64,000 nt of DNA, taken from Fidelibacterota bacterium (lineage in GTDB: Bacteria; Pseudomonadota; Alphaproteobacteria; Rhodospirillales; Rhodospirillaceae). The DNA is taken from contig CANJRA010000002.1 in the NCBI GenBank assembly GCA_947476625.1, forward strand, positions 62,001 to 126,000, written 5' to 3'. Of the stretch, positions 17,421 through 27,036 are shown one piece after another; the stretch's first letter is position 1, and the number at the start of each line of letters is the position of its first letter. Under the pieces are notes generated by a model. It saw nothing but the letters and a program-made list of their open reading frames with translations. It was not told where the DNA came from and did not search any database. A program made the position numbers and the translations under genes.

Positions 17421-18575
17421 GGCGCGCAACTGCCCCTTAAGCTGCGTCGCGGCGCGGGTATACCCGCCGTCGCCGCCATCGACAAAGTGCACATGTTTGC
17501 CTTCCGTCGACGTCACCAGGCACGTCATGACGGCGTGGTCGGAAATATGCATGCCATAACGCAGCTCGCCTAAGCGTTCGCGGTTATCCAAATAGGCGCG
17601 GATACCCTCGATGCGGTCGATAGGACAATCGAAGACCAGCGCAAGCGTTTCGCCCGAGCGCGCGAAATCCACGGCGCCGCTCACCAGTTCGTCGCGATAT
17701 CGTTGGGTGTTGAAAGCGCCCATATTCCAATTGTTCTTGAAAAACAGATACGCCACGAATGTTTCAACCGCGACACGGAGCACCAAAAAGACCAGCGGCA
17801 ATTTGCGTTTGCGGGCCTTGGCCTCGCGCAGCAGGCCTTTGGGCGGCCAACGTGTCTGCAGACTTTCAATCGATGCGGCATTTAACGCCGGAACACCGGA
17901 GAGCTGCGTCAATTCCCGATGCAGAACGCCGTGATCGGCGCCGCGCAGCACCAGTGCCACCATTTTTCCGCGCGCGGCGCGCAAGGGCGTCCAGCGGCAA
18001 GACAGCCCCGTGAGATCCGGCGGCGCGCCGTCGTCGTCGGCATCGCCGATCATCGACAAGGCCGCGAGCGCGTCGTCGGCGCGGCCTTTCACCGACGATT
18101 CCATCAATTCCACGCCGTCGCCGAGAAAAACCGCGTATGCGCTGCTCGGCGCGGGTTCGTAGCGGCCGACTAATACCTCGACGTTACGTTTTGCGAGTTC
18201 GGTCATCGGCGCAAGGCCGACGCGCAGATCCAGCTTGAATTCTTGCCTGGCAAACCGCCGGGTCTGCGCCAGTACACGCCGGGCCGCGGCCGCGAACTGC
18301 GGCGGCACCAGGGCGACAGCGCCGTCGCCGCCGAACTGATAGGGAATGCCCCCGCCGCACAGATTGTTCAGTGATGCGATCATGGCGGCGGCGGCGAAAT
18401 TGACATCCGAGTGCTGCCCGCCCTCAACGGCTGCGGTTGAGCCTTTAATGTCCGATACCGCCAGGTACCACGACTCCGGCACCGCCACATAATTGCGGCT
18501 GTCGTATACTTGGCCGGGATCGCGCATGGGCGTCAGCGTGTCGTAGAAGCTTGGCATTTTCACGAGGTTCACCAT
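17415..18575 (-). CDS. DUF3095 protein (class III cyclase-like)
   Basis: A 386-residue cytoplasmic protein of the DUF3095 family. Near residue 42 it has 'VSDIKGSTAAVEGG', echoing the metal-binding 'DIxGST' of class III adenylate cyclases, then 'CGGGIPYQFGGDGAVALVP' near 73, resembling the second cyclase metal motif. Whether the family makes cyclic nucleotides has not been shown to my knowledge, so cyclase activity is inference. The C-terminal half ('AHISDHAVMTC'-like region with 'YGMHISDHAVMTCLV') is family-specific. It converges with glcF and diverges from a small TPR gene across about 80 bases. ATG 18575 is used; an alternative Met lies six codons in. Confidence 0.82.
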   Translation of the reverse strand: MVNLVKMPSFYDTLTPMRDPGQVYDSRNYVAVPESWYLAVSDIKGSTAAVEGGQHSDVNFAAAAMIASLNNLCGGGIPYQFGGDGAVALVPPQFAAAARRVLAQTRRFARQEFKLDLRVGLAPMTELAKRNVEVLVGRYEPAPSSAYAVFLGDGVELMESSVKGRADDALAALSMIGDADDDGAPPDLTGLSCRWTPLRAARGKMVALVLRGADHGVLHRELTQLSGVPALNAASIESLQTRWPPKGLLREAKARKRKLPLVFLVLRVAVETFVAYLFFKNNWNMGAFNTQRYRDELVSGAVDFARSGETLALVFDCPIDRIEGIRAYLDNRERLGELRYGMHISDHAVMTCLVTSTEGKHVHFVDGGDGGYTRAATQLKGQLRAS

Positions 18576-18656
18576 TTATCCCCCGCCATTCTTACGCCAC
18601 GAAGCGGCATTTAGATTACATCCCGTCGGCTTGGGATCATGATAATCTCAATAACT

Positions 18657-19316
18657 ATGCGCCTGTTAAGAACTTTAATTTGTGCTGCGGTCCTTGCCGC
18701 AGGCGCGTTATCTGCGCCGCTGAGCCGCGCGGACGAGTCCATGGCAGTGGCTTTGGCCGGAATCGAGAGCCGTTGGGCCGAGATTAAATATCACCTCACG
18801 GACGATGACGTTAGATTGGATCGTGCGCGCGCGATGATACGCGACAGCGCAGAGATTGCTGCGCGCTATCCAGACAAACCCGAACCGCTGGTCTGGCAGG
18901 CCTTGGCATTACTTCTGGAGGCCGAAGTACGCAGCGATCTCGCGACACTGGGCATCGTCAAAAAAGCCAGGAATCTTCTTGAACAGGTCGAATCTACCAC
19001 CCCCAGTCTTATGGATGGCAGCGTCACAGCGATGCTGGGCGCGCTATACTACGAGGTGCCGGGTTGGCCCTTGAGCTTTGGAGACGGCAAGAAGGCCGTG
19101 TTTTATCTCAAGAAAGCACTCGCCATAAATCCTGACGGCATGGACCCGAATTATTTCTACGGCGACTATCTCACGCAACGCGGCAAACGGCGTGAAGCGG
19201 TGCCTTATCTTGAGAAGGCGCTGAGCGTGCCGACGCGTCCCGGCCACCAAGCCGCGGACGAGGGACGCAAGCGCGACATTCAGGAAACTTTAGTGCTCGC
19301 GCGCAAAGTCCGGTAA
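18657..19316 (+). CDS. Exported tetratricopeptide-repeat protein
   Basis: The start is placed at ATG 18657, giving a signal peptide MRLLRTLICAAVLAAGALS cleaved near SRA, about residue 25. An upstream in-frame ATG (18639) would add six residues. The mature protein of about 195 residues is helical with TPR-like units, the clearest being 'YFYGDYLTQRGKRREAVPYLEKAL' split across two helices. It probably acts as a periplasmic scaffold. The partner is unknown. Its 3' end overlaps the convergent tapT-like gene by 37 bases, so antisense effects on either message are possible. Confidence 0.75.
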   Translation: MRLLRTLICAAVLAAGALSAPLSRADESMAVALAGIESRWAEIKYHLTDDDVRLDRARAMIRDSAEIAARYPDKPEPLVWQALALLLEAEVRSDLATLGIVKKARNLLEQVESTTPSLMDGSVTAMLGALYYEVPGWPLSFGDGKKAVFYLKKALAINPDGMDPNYFYGDYLTQRGKRREAVPYLEKALSVPTRPGHQAADEGRKRDIQETLVLARKVR

Positions 19317-19942
19317 CGGTCGAGCAGCTTATCAAAACTGGCGACCAACGCGGTTTCGATTTCGGGTTTCTTCTCCAACCGGCTTAACAGCATCGCGGCG
19401 GCTTCCAGCGTCGACAACCCGTCGCGCCGTGGTTCCTTCCGCAGCTTGCCGTAATGCGATGGTCGGCGCGGATTGAGGGCGATACGTTTGGTCTTCAACA
19501 TCCAGGCATTGCGCCACCACAATGCCTTGGCCTGGCTCCACGTGCCGTCCAGCAGAATAACGCCGTCGATCTCGCTGAGGTTTTGATCCTCGGCCGCGCC
19601 GCCTTTGCGGTTCAACACGACGATCTCGCGGCCCGGCATCAGTTCTTGCGCCTTAGCCGAGCCCAGATATAGCACCGCCCAACGCTTAGGGTCTGAATAG
19701 GTGCCGAGCGCTTTGCCCAGGCTGGGCCACGAAAGCCCGATCTTGAAGACGGCGTTCTTGAAATGCAGCGCGGCGAGGCGCGCGGTCCCCAGTTCCACAT
19801 CCTGCTCTTGCGGGTGCTGGAGGATGAGAAGCCCGATCTTGTTATCGATGGCGGTAATGCCTTCGCAGACGCAGAGCGTCGCAGGCTTTAAGCAGCGCGG
19901 GCAGGCTTCGGGCAGGGCGGTGTCGGGCGCGGTGTCGGACAT
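19280..19942 (-). CDS. tapT: tRNA-uridine aminocarboxypropyltransferase (DTW domain, TapT-like)
   Basis: A 220-residue DTW-domain protein. The N-terminal cysteine cluster (C14, C17, C24, C26 in 'CPRCLKPATLCVC') is probably a zinc site. The domain signature 'ILLDGTWSQAKAL' contains the DxTW motif. 'NPRRPSHYGKLRKEP' and 'LSTLEAAAMLL' follow in the usual order. Family members such as E. coli TapT use SAM to add the aminocarboxypropyl group making acp3U in tRNA. Length and motifs are normal. Its 3' end overlaps the exported TPR gene, and upstream lies a terminator belonging to the 20045 gene. Confidence 0.87.
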   Translation of the reverse strand: MSDTAPDTALPEACPRCLKPATLCVCEGITAIDNKIGLLILQHPQEQDVELGTARLAALHFKNAVFKIGLSWPSLGKALGTYSDPKRWAVLYLGSAKAQELMPGREIVVLNRKGGAAEDQNLSEIDGVILLDGTWSQAKALWWRNAWMLKTKRIALNPRRPSHYGKLRKEPRRDGLSTLEAAAMLLSRLEKKPEIETALVASFDKLLDRYRTLRASTKVS

Positions 19943-19982
19943 GGAAGGGGCATAAGCTCTCTGACTGCCGGGTGCAACTGCT

Positions 19983-20020
19983 CAAAAGAAAACGGGCCGG
20001 CGTCAGTGACACCAGCCCGT
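19983..20020 (-). terminator. Rho-independent terminator of the 20045 gene
   Basis: Read on the minus strand, ACGGGC pairs with GCCCGT and GGTGTCA with TGACGCC around a very short loop, followed by TTTCTTTT. Stem and T-rich tail fit a factor-independent terminator just downstream of the small exported gene. Confidence 0.72.
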
Positions 20021-20044
20021 GCAGTCGTTCTTAAATCCGCAGTC

Positions 20045-20299
20045 TTAGCTGCGTTGAGACTCAACGGTAATAGGTCCATTGATTCGTTCTTCGAAGATCT
20101 TGAAAGCGTTCAAGCGCGCGGCATCGTCCGCGGCCGTCTTGAATTGCGCCCGGCACTCTCGGCGGTCCAGCTCCGTCAGGCGCGCGCTGTCGCAAATCTG
20201 CGCCAGGTCGTGCGTGCTGCTTGTCGCGGACGCGGTGTTGGGCAAGTAACCGAGGGCCAAGGTGGTCATGGCGACGGCTAAAACGGTGTGTAAACGCAT
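20045..20299 (-). CDS. Small exported protein of unknown function
   Basis: An 84-residue product starting at ATG 20299 (MRLHTVLAVAMTTLALGYL), with a signal peptide cleaved probably after ASA near residue 26. A GAGG motif seven bases upstream supports this start over an in-frame codon six residues earlier. The mature part is short, helical and has two cysteines (ICDSARL, RRECRAQF) about 17 residues apart that could form a disulfide. No family is recognised. A good terminator follows it, so it is probably a monocistronic message. Confidence 0.65.
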   Translation of the reverse strand: MRLHTVLAVAMTTLALGYLPNTASATSSTHDLAQICDSARLTELDRRECRAQFKTAADDAARLNAFKIFEERINGPITVESQRS

Positions 20300-20497
20300 G
20301 GGGTACCTCACTAACATTCCTGTCTCTGCACGTGCCCACTAAGAACCAAGAGCTTGGGCCGCGTGTTTGATGAGGCTGTATATAAGCCCGATCTACCGCA
20401 ATGCAATATGCGAATACCACATTGCAGTGACGCATAAATTGCGCAGCCGGGTTTTTGGCCTCTCGGCGTTAACCTTCTGTTAAATATAGGATTTTTT

Positions 20498-21400
20498 TTA
20501 GCGGCCGTTGAGGATATTTGAGGGCGAATACTGGTCCGTCAGCACCAGACTATCCGCCGGCCAGTCCTGATCGGTGGATACCTGGCTGAGAAGATAAGGC
20601 GCTTTAATACCCATTTTCTCAAAAGGGGTTTCAAGGGCCTTGGCATTCTCTTCCAGCTTTGCCCGTGGCGTCAGGTAGCCGCGCTGCGCCCAGATCACGC
20701 GGTTGCTAGACTTGATGTTGTAAAAAGCTCCGAACACGGCGGCATAGGTCGCCGATTCATAGGGGTAAAGGCCGCTGGCCGAAAATGTGTTGGCGGCCAC
20801 CACGCCGTTTGCCGCGAGAATGCTTTTGACCTCTTCCAGGAACTCACGCGTCAAAAGATGCTCGGGGATGTAATCGTCCTCAAAGGCGTCGAGCATAATC
20901 AGGTCGTATTGCGCCTTGGCCTTGATGGCTTTTTTAACGAAGACACGCCCGTCTTCCTCGAAGACCTTCATGCGCGCGTCTTCGTTGAAACCGAAGTAGG
21001 CGCGCGCGGCCTTCACGACAGCGGGGTCGATTTCCACAGCATCAATGACGGCTTCGGGCAACACATCACGCAAATGCATCGGCAGCGTTCCACCGCCTAA
21101 GCCGATGACCAAGATGTGCTGCGGGTTCGGCTGCAGATACAAGGAACCCATCATCATCCGCGCATAAGGAAACACCAAGTATCCCGGGTCGCCGATACGT
21201 AAGCAGGTTTGGCGCGTATTGGAGCGCGCGCGGCGGAACGTAAGGCAGCGTTGATCGCCGTCCTCGGTAACAAAAATATTCCGGTAAAGCGATTTCTCGG
21301 AATGAACGATTTGAGGCTCGGCCGCTGATAGCGCCGGAAACACGGCGCTCAGCACAAAGCCCGCAACAGCCGTCAAATATGTTCGGATGATATGTTTCAT
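20498..21400 (-). CDS. Spermidine synthase-like protein with N-terminal export/anchor segment
   Basis: The 300-residue protein has the SpeE aminopropyltransferase fold: 'ILVIGLGGGTLPMHLRD' near residue 96, 'IDAVEIDPAVVKAARAYFG' near 117, 'YDLIMLDAFEDDYIPEHL' near 165. A hydrophobic N-terminus (MKHIIRTYLTAVAGFVLSA) precedes the domain and is either a signal peptide or an anchor. The next gene upstream encodes the membrane half found in fused MFS/spermidine-synthase proteins. The two overlap as ATGA and look like one long protein divided into two genes. The polyamine substrate is not proven; many such fused proteins have no tested activity. Confidence 0.83.
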   Translation of the reverse strand: MKHIIRTYLTAVAGFVLSAVFPALSAAEPQIVHSEKSLYRNIFVTEDGDQRCLTFRRARSNTRQTCLRIGDPGYLVFPYARMMMGSLYLQPNPQHILVIGLGGGTLPMHLRDVLPEAVIDAVEIDPAVVKAARAYFGFNEDARMKVFEEDGRVFVKKAIKAKAQYDLIMLDAFEDDYIPEHLLTREFLEEVKSILAANGVVAANTFSASGLYPYESATYAAVFGAFYNIKSSNRVIWAQRGYLTPRAKLEENAKALETPFEKMGIKAPYLLSQVSTDQDWPADSLVLTDQYSPSNILNGR

Positions 21401-21993
21401 GCGGCACGCGTGCGAGAAATGGTGAAGCTAAAAGCCGCCACGGCGATGGTCATGTCCATCAACAGAAACAGGATCTGGTTCACTTCCAGGATCAAAACAA
21501 AATAAAACGACGTGAGCAATGTCCCGGCGGCGCTGAAGGCCGTGGAAAAAAAGTACTGCAACCCGGCATAGAATCCGGCGCGGGATGAATCTTGCACCAG
21601 CAGCCTCACCGCATAGGGTGCGACGGTGCCGCAGGCCACCGCGGGCAAAAAGAAAAGGGCCGTGCTCGCTAGCAACGCGCCCGCGCGCGGGTCTTGCGTG
21701 AATTCGAAAATACCGTCCAGTACCGGCGCCTCAAAAGCCAGGATCGGAAGCAGCAGTAATCCCGACAGTAGATGCAATCCGCACAGAATCGCCATGCGCG
21801 GCGTCGTCAGCGACATGCGACCGCCGATGAGGTAGCCGATCGACAAAGCCAGCATGAAAATCGTGATGATGGCGCCCCAGACGTAGATGCTGCTGCCGAA
21901 AGTCGGCGCCAGGATGCGGCCGCTCAATAACTCCAGCGCCATGAGCATGAAGCCCGACCAGCAGCTGACGGCAAGAATCGCGAAAGTCCGCAT
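21397..21993 (-). CDS. Membrane domain of a split MFS/spermidine-synthase protein
   Basis: A 198-residue integral membrane protein with about six hydrophobic spans. Its opening, 'CWSGFMLMALELLSGRILAPTFGSSIYVWG', separable into two short motifs (ALELLSGRILAP and FGSSIYVWG), is typical of the N-terminal half of fused MFS/spermidine-synthase proteins. 'ALSIGYLIGGRMS' and 'CGTVAPYAVRLL' follow as usual. It overlaps the SpeE-like gene by four bases (ATGA), so the two should be made in equal amounts and may form a membrane complex. What is transported, if anything, is unknown. It diverges from the ABC-F gene across about 100 bases. Confidence 0.8.
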   Translation of the reverse strand: MRTFAILAVSCWSGFMLMALELLSGRILAPTFGSSIYVWGAIITIFMLALSIGYLIGGRMSLTTPRMAILCGLHLLSGLLLLPILAFEAPVLDGIFEFTQDPRAGALLASTALFFLPAVACGTVAPYAVRLLVQDSSRAGFYAGLQYFFSTAFSAAGTLLTSFYFVLILEVNQILFLLMDMTIAVAAFSFTISRTRAA

Positions 21994-22095
21994 ACATTCT
22001 CCTGTGGCGCGGCCCAGAATGGCGCGTGTGGCGCCTAACCTAGCGTGCTATGAGGAGGTCCGCAAAATTCATTTTCTTATATGTGATTGTTACGT

Positions 22096-23910
22096 ATGGC
22101 CGCGCCGCTCCTGATTCTTCGCGACATCCACCTGACGTTTGGCGGCCCGACGCTGCTGGACGGCGCCGAAATGAGTGTGTCGGCGGGCGAGCGCCTGTGC
22201 CTGGTGGGCCGTAACGGTTCCGGCAAATCGACGCTTCTCAAAATCGTTGCCGGCCTGATTCAGCCCGATAAGGGCGAGCGCGCTTTGCAGCAAGGTACCT
22301 CGGTTCGCTATCTGCCGCAGGAACCTGACATGGCCGGTTTCGAGACCACCTTGGCCTATGTTGAAGCCGGCCTCGGGCCCAGCGACGAAGCTTACCGAGC
22401 ATCGTATCTCCTGAGCCAGTTTGGGTTTAACGGAGATGAAAACCCTGCGCTCCTGTCGGGCGGAGAGGCGCGCCGCTGCGCATTGGCGCGCGCGTTAGCG
22501 CCCGCGCCCGATGTGTTGTTACTGGACGAGCCGACCAACCATCTCGATCTGCCCGCAATTGAATGGCTCGAAGCCGAACTTTCCAGCATGCGGTCGGCCA
22601 TGGTGCTGATCAGCCACGACCGGCGGTTCCTCAGCAATCTCACGCGCACTACGGCGTGGTTGGATTGCGGCGTTATCCGCCGCCTTGACCGCGGCTTCGC
22701 CGATTTCGAAGCGTGGCGTGACGACATGCTGGAGCAGGAAGAGGTCGCGCGGCACAAACTCGACCGCAAGATCGCACGCGAGGAAGATTGGGTGCGCTAC
22801 GGCGTCTCGGGCCGGCGCAAGCGCAATCAAAAGCGCCTCGGTGATCTTCATTCCATGCGCCAGGACCGCCGTGAATATCGCGGTGCGACCGGCAACGTCG
22901 TCATGGCCGCAGCCGAAGCCGAGAATGCCGCCAAACTGGTGATTGAAGCCAAGCACATCGCCAAATCCTACGGCGACCGGGCGATCGTAAGCGATGCTTC
23001 GATCCGCGTTGCCCGTGGTGACCGCATTGGCATTGTCGGCCCCAACGGCGCCGGCAAAACCACGCTGCTGAATATGCTCACCGGCACGCTTGCGCCCGAT
23101 CAAGGCACCGTCAAGTTGGGCGCCAATATCGAAATGGTGACGCTCGATCAAAAGCGCGAATCTCTCCATCCGCAGTCGACGCTGAGAGAAATTTTGACTC
23201 AAGGTCACGGCGACATGGTGGCCGTTGGCGACAAGACCAAGCACGTCATCGGTTATATGAAAGACTTCCTGTTCGGCTCCGAGCAAGCCAACACGCCCGT
23301 GGCGCGCCTGTCGGGCGGTGAACGCGGGCGATTGATGCTGGCGCGTGCGCTGGCGCGGCCCTCCAATTTGCTGGTGCTCGACGAACCGACGAACGATCTC
23401 GATCTGGAAACGCTCGACCTGCTGCAGGAAATGCTCGCCGATTATTCCGGCACGGTGCTGCTCGTCAGCCACGACCGCGATTTCCTGGATCGCGTTGTGA
23501 CGTCGGTCATCGCCTTTGAGGAAGACGGACGGTGGATGACCTATGCCGGCGGCTATTCCGACATGGTCACGCAGCGCGGCCACGGCGTGAAGGCGCGTAC
23601 AGCAGACTCGCCGCAGCTGAAGCCGTCCAAAGCCGCCAAACAGCCAAGCGGCAGCACCGCGCCAGTGCGTAAACCAAAGATAGGTTTCAAAGAAAAGCAC
23701 GCGCTCGAGACGTTGCCCGGCAAGCTGGAGGCATGGCGCAAGGATGTTGTGCGTCTGCAGGCCAAACTCGCCGATCCCAAGTTGTTCGCACGCGATCATG
23801 CGGCTTTCAAACAGACCGCCGACGAACTCGAAGCTGTCCAAGCCGCCATCGTTAAAGGCGAAGAGGAATGGCTGACGCTGGAGATGATCCGCGAAGAGAT
23901 GGAAGCTTAG
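22096..23910 (+). CDS. uup: ABC-F family ATPase (Uup-like)
   Basis: A 604-residue soluble protein with two ABC ATPase domains and no membrane part. The first has Walker A 'GRNGSGKST' and signature 'LSGGEARR'; the second has 'GPNGAGKTT' and 'LSGGERGR'. Both have 'DEPTN' Walker B motifs. The linker between them is rich in Arg and Lys. The C-terminal 90 residues form a predicted coiled coil, the Uup C-terminal domain that binds DNA or ribosomes. ABC-F proteins act on the ribosome or in nucleic-acid maintenance rather than transport. ATG 22096 is chosen over a TTG three codons earlier. Confidence 0.9.
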   Translation: MAAPLLILRDIHLTFGGPTLLDGAEMSVSAGERLCLVGRNGSGKSTLLKIVAGLIQPDKGERALQQGTSVRYLPQEPDMAGFETTLAYVEAGLGPSDEAYRASYLLSQFGFNGDENPALLSGGEARRCALARALAPAPDVLLLDEPTNHLDLPAIEWLEAELSSMRSAMVLISHDRRFLSNLTRTTAWLDCGVIRRLDRGFADFEAWRDDMLEQEEVARHKLDRKIAREEDWVRYGVSGRRKRNQKRLGDLHSMRQDRREYRGATGNVVMAAAEAENAAKLVIEAKHIAKSYGDRAIVSDASIRVARGDRIGIVGPNGAGKTTLLNMLTGTLAPDQGTVKLGANIEMVTLDQKRESLHPQSTLREILTQGHGDMVAVGDKTKHVIGYMKDFLFGSEQANTPVARLSGGERGRLMLARALARPSNLLVLDEPTNDLDLETLDLLQEMLADYSGTVLLVSHDRDFLDRVVTSVIAFEEDGRWMTYAGGYSDMVTQRGHGVKARTADSPQLKPSKAAKQPSGSTAPVRKPKIGFKEKHALETLPGKLEAWRKDVVRLQAKLADPKLFARDHAAFKQTADELEAVQAAIVKGEEEWLTLEMIREEMEA

Positions 23911-24533
23911 CTCACCAAGCCGGCGGCGAGATTGACGCCGAAGGCCAGAATCGCGGTGTTGAAAAAGAACGCGATGACGCCGTGCGCCAATACCAAACGG
24001 CGGATCGAGGATGAGGTGATCTCTACGTCCGAGACTTGCGCCGTCGCGCTGATCACAAAGGCGAAGTACGCGAAATCCCAGTAATTCGGCTGCGGCGTCT
24101 CGGGGAAGGTCAGCCCGCCGCCGCCCTTGTAAAAATCGTGGGCATAGGTGAACGCGAAAACCGTGTGCACAAAAATCCACGACAAAAGGACGGTCACGGC
24201 CGCAAGCCCTCCGGCCGCGCCGCTGTGCGGTGAGTTCTTCGCGTCGGCAAGGTTGATAAGAATGGCCGCCAATGATGCAATGGCCGCGCCCACTGTAATG
24301 AACAGCACGGTGATGCGGCCTTCATCCACCGCTTCCGCGCGCGCCTGCATGGTTTTGACGGTCGCGCGCGATGCAATCCACACATCCATCGCCAGATAGA
24401 CGATAACCCCCACGCACCAGCCAATCAGCGCCGCCGACAATCCGGGTATGGTTGTATTGGCGGCAAACCCCGCCGCCAGGCCGACAGCGGTTCCGGTAAC
24501 AAGGCCGGGGCGATGTTTGAGGTGTTTCAGCAT
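23907..24533 (-). CDS. DUF1345 integral membrane protein
   Basis: A 208-residue membrane protein with about five hydrophobic spans and the DUF1345 landmarks 'VHTVFAFTYAHDFY' near residue 118 and 'YWDFAYFAFVISATAQVSDVEI' (as the segments YWDFAYFAF and TAQVSDVEI) near 148-172. The family is widespread in proteobacteria and has no known function. It overlaps the ABC-F stop by four bases on the opposite strand and diverges from the dctA-like gene across about 70 bases. Confidence 0.85.
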   Translation of the reverse strand: MLKHLKHRPGLVTGTAVGLAAGFAANTTIPGLSAALIGWCVGVIVYLAMDVWIASRATVKTMQARAEAVDEGRITVLFITVGAAIASLAAILINLADAKNSPHSGAAGGLAAVTVLLSWIFVHTVFAFTYAHDFYKGGGGLTFPETPQPNYWDFAYFAFVISATAQVSDVEITSSSIRRLVLAHGVIAFFFNTAILAFGVNLAAGLVS

Positions 24534-24604
24534 GCTCGCAGTCTAAGCATACCGCGCACGCGGAAAAATGCTTATTGTGGATCTGACGGGTCCGAGGGGG
24601 ACAT

Positions 24605-25882
24605 ATGCACCGGCGGTTCTACAAAATTCTCTATGTTCAGGTTCTGATCGCCATCGCGCTGGGGATTGTGCTGGGCGTGACCCATCCTGCTTGGGGCGAA
24701 GCCATGAAGCCCCTGGGCGATGGTTTCATCAAGCTGATCAAAATGATCATTCCGTTCGTGATCTTCTGCACGGTGGTTTCGGGCATCGCCGGCATGCAGG
24801 ACATGAAAAAGGTCGGTCGCGTCGGCGGTAAGGCCTTTCTTTACTTCGAGGCTGTCTCGACGCTGGCTTTGCTGATCGGCCTCGTCGTCGCCAATGTCAT
24901 CAAACCGGGCGCGGGCTTTGATGCGCATCCTTCCACCATCGATACCGCAGCCGTGGCGATGTACACCGAGAAAGCAAAAGATCAGCACATTGTCGATTTT
25001 CTTCTCAACGTCATTCCCAATAGCGTCATCGACGCCTTTGCGAAGGGCGATGTGCTGCAAGTGCTGTTCTTTGCCATATTATTCGGTGCGGCGCTTTCGG
25101 TTTTGGGCGCACGCGGTGATGGCGTGCGGGCCGGTATCGACAGCGTCGCGCACGTTATTTTCCGCATTCTGGGTTTCATCATGAAGCTGGCGCCGCTCGG
25201 CGCGTTCGGCGCTATGGCCTTCACCATAGGCCGCTATGGCCTTGGGGCATTGGTGCCGCTTTTAAAGCTCATTGGCGCGTTTTACCTGACGGCGATTTTA
25301 TTTGTCGTCGTCGTGTTGGGAACGATCGCGCGTGCCGTCGGCTTCAATATTTTCCGTTTCATCGCCTACATCAAGGAAGAGCTGCTGATCGTGCTCGGCA
25401 CTAGTTCTTCCGAAAGCGCGCTGCCGCCGTTGATGCAAAAGCTGGAGCGGCTCGGCTGTTCCAAGCCGGTCGTGGGCCTCGTCGTGCCGGCGGGGTATTC
25501 GTTTAATCTCGACGGCACCAATATTTACATGACCATGGCGGCGCTGTTTGTCGCGCAAGCCACCAATACCGATCTGACGCTGCTCCAGCAGCTGACATTG
25601 CTGGGTGTCGCCATGCTCACGTCCAAGGGCGCTGCCGGTGTGACGGGTTCGGGTTTCATTACGCTCGCAGCGACCTTGGCCGTGGTGCCCTCGATCCCCA
25701 TCGAAGGCATGGCGCTTATCCTTGGCATCGACCGTTTCATGAGCGAGTGCCGGGCGTTGACCAATTTCATCGGAAACGGCGTCGCGACCGTCGTGGTCTC
25801 GCATTGGGAAGGCGAATTGAACCGCGACCAGTTAAAGGCGGCTTTGGACGCCTATATGGCCCCAGCCGAGGTGCCGCTTTAA
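24605..25882 (+). CDS. dctA: C4-dicarboxylate/cation symporter (DctA-like)
   Basis: A 425-residue sodium/proton-coupled carrier of the DAACS family in the inner membrane. Diagnostic segments are the serine-rich re-entrant loop '[18 protein letters not shown]', '[16 protein letters not shown]', '[15 protein letters not shown]' and '[18 protein letters not shown]'. These give the substrate and sodium sites of the glutamate-transporter fold. The SESALPP form favours dicarboxylates (succinate, malate, fumarate) over glutamate. A GAGGGGG Shine-Dalgarno precedes ATG 24605. No DctBD regulators are visible. The next 178 bases up to ispH hold no gene. Confidence 0.9.
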   Translation: MHRRFYKILYVQVLIAIALGIVLGVTHPAWGEAMKPLGDGFIKLIKMIIPFVIFCTVVSGIAGMQDMKKVGRVGGKAFLYFEAVSTLALLIGLVVANVIKPGAGFDAHPSTIDTAAVAMYTEKAKDQHIVDFLLNVIPNSVIDAFAKGDVLQVLFFAILFGAALSVLGARGDGVRAGIDSVAHVIFRILGFIMKLAPLGAFGAMAFTIGRYGLGALVPLLKLIGAFYLTAILFVVVVLGTIARAVGFNIFRFIAYIKEELLIVLGTSSSESALPPLMQKLERLGCSKPVVGLVVPAGYSFNLDGTNIYMTMAALFVAQATNTDLTLLQQLTLLGVAMLTSKGAAGVTGSGFITLAATLAVVPSIPIEGMALILGIDRFMSECRALTNFIGNGVATVVVSHWEGELNRDQLKAALDAYMAPAEVPL

Positions 25883-26060
25883 AGCGCGCCTTGTGTCTTT
25901 CGCGCCATTTCTATGTAAGACCATGGAAAATACAGGATTTTTGCCAAATCCCTCCATGCGCATGGGCTAGGCAATCCCTTGCATTACAACCACTTATGCT
26001 TGGCCGCTGCGCTGCACAAGGTATAAGTAAGTGGTTCTGATACTTGTGGGGCCGTCCTTG

Positions 26061-27005
26061 ATGAAAGTCTTACTCGCGCAACCGCGCGGCTTCTGCGCCG
26101 GCGTTGTCCGCGCCGTTGAAATCGTTGAGCTGGCCCTCAAAAAGTATGGGCCGCCGGTCTACGTGCGCCATGAAATCGTCCACAACAAACGCGTGGTCGA
26201 GGATTTGCGCGCCAAGGGCGCGGTATTTGTCGATGAAGTCGACGATATCCCCGCCGGCGCTATTACAGTTTTCTCGGCGCACGGCGTTTCGCGCAAGGTT
26301 GTCAGCGATGCCGACGGGCGTGGCCTCGAAGTGCTCGACGCCACCTGTCCTCTGGTCGCGCGTGTTCACACCGAAGGTCAGCGCTATGCTGCCGATGGTT
26401 TTGAAGTTGTGCTGATCGGACACGCCGGTCATGCCGAAGTCGAAGGTACGCTCGGCCAGATCGACGGCACCGTGCATCTGGTGGGCTCGGTCGAAGACGT
26501 AAAAAGCCTCACCGTTACTGATGCCGACAAGCTTGCCTATGTGACGCAAACCACACTGTCCGTCGACGATACCTGCGCCATTATCAGCGCGCTGCGTGAT
26601 CGCTTCCCGAGCATTCATGGCCCGGACGTTAAGGACATCTGCTACGCCACCCAAAACCGCCAGCAGGCCATGCGCGAACTGGCGGCGCTGTCCGACATCG
26701 TCCTTGTGCTTGGTGCCAAGAACAGCTCCAACTCTAACCGTCTACGCGAGATCGGCGTGGATATGAATATCCCGTCGTATCTGATCGACGATGCGACCGG
26801 GCTGGAGCCGGAATGGCTTGCCGGCAAAAAAGTTGTCGGCATCACCGCCGGTGCTTCGGCGCCCGAGGCGCTGGTCGACGAACTGATCGCTAAACTTCGC
26901 ACGATGTCCGACCTTGAAGTTCAAATGCTGAACGGCGTGACCGAGAACATTCATTTTAAACTGCCTAAGCAGCTCAAGGACGTGGCTGCTGCAGCGGCGC
27001 AATAG
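26061..27005 (+). CDS. ispH: 4-hydroxy-3-methylbut-2-enyl diphosphate reductase IspH
   Basis: The last enzyme of the MEP pathway, turning HMBPP into IPP and DMAPP. With ATG 26061 the protein has 314 residues and all three 4Fe-4S ligands: C12 (GFCAGV), C96 (DATCP) and C194 (DICYATQNR). The 'HEIVHN', 'VFSAHG', '[12 protein letters not shown]' and 'NSSNSNRL' substrate-binding motifs are intact. An in-frame GTG at 26031 would add ten residues without clear reason. It lies 31 bases before hpnH and is probably cotranscribed. This couples isoprenoid supply to hopanoid making. Confidence 0.95.
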   Translation: MKVLLAQPRGFCAGVVRAVEIVELALKKYGPPVYVRHEIVHNKRVVEDLRAKGAVFVDEVDDIPAGAITVFSAHGVSRKVVSDADGRGLEVLDATCPLVARVHTEGQRYAADGFEVVLIGHAGHAEVEGTLGQIDGTVHLVGSVEDVKSLTVTDADKLAYVTQTTLSVDDTCAIISALRDRFPSIHGPDVKDICYATQNRQQAMRELAALSDIVLVLGAKNSSNSNRLREIGVDMNIPSYLIDDATGLEPEWLAGKKVVGITAGASAPEALVDELIAKLRTMSDLEVQMLNGVTENIHFKLPKQLKDVAAAAAQ

Positions 27006-27036
27006 CGCGATAAGAAGAACAAGAAAGGTTAATCCC

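Noticed and set aside
22519-24180. Long minus-strand frame (553 codons) across the ABC-F gene.
   Set aside because: Rich in His, Arg and Gln with no domain pattern; it overlaps uup and DUF1345 and is a shadow.
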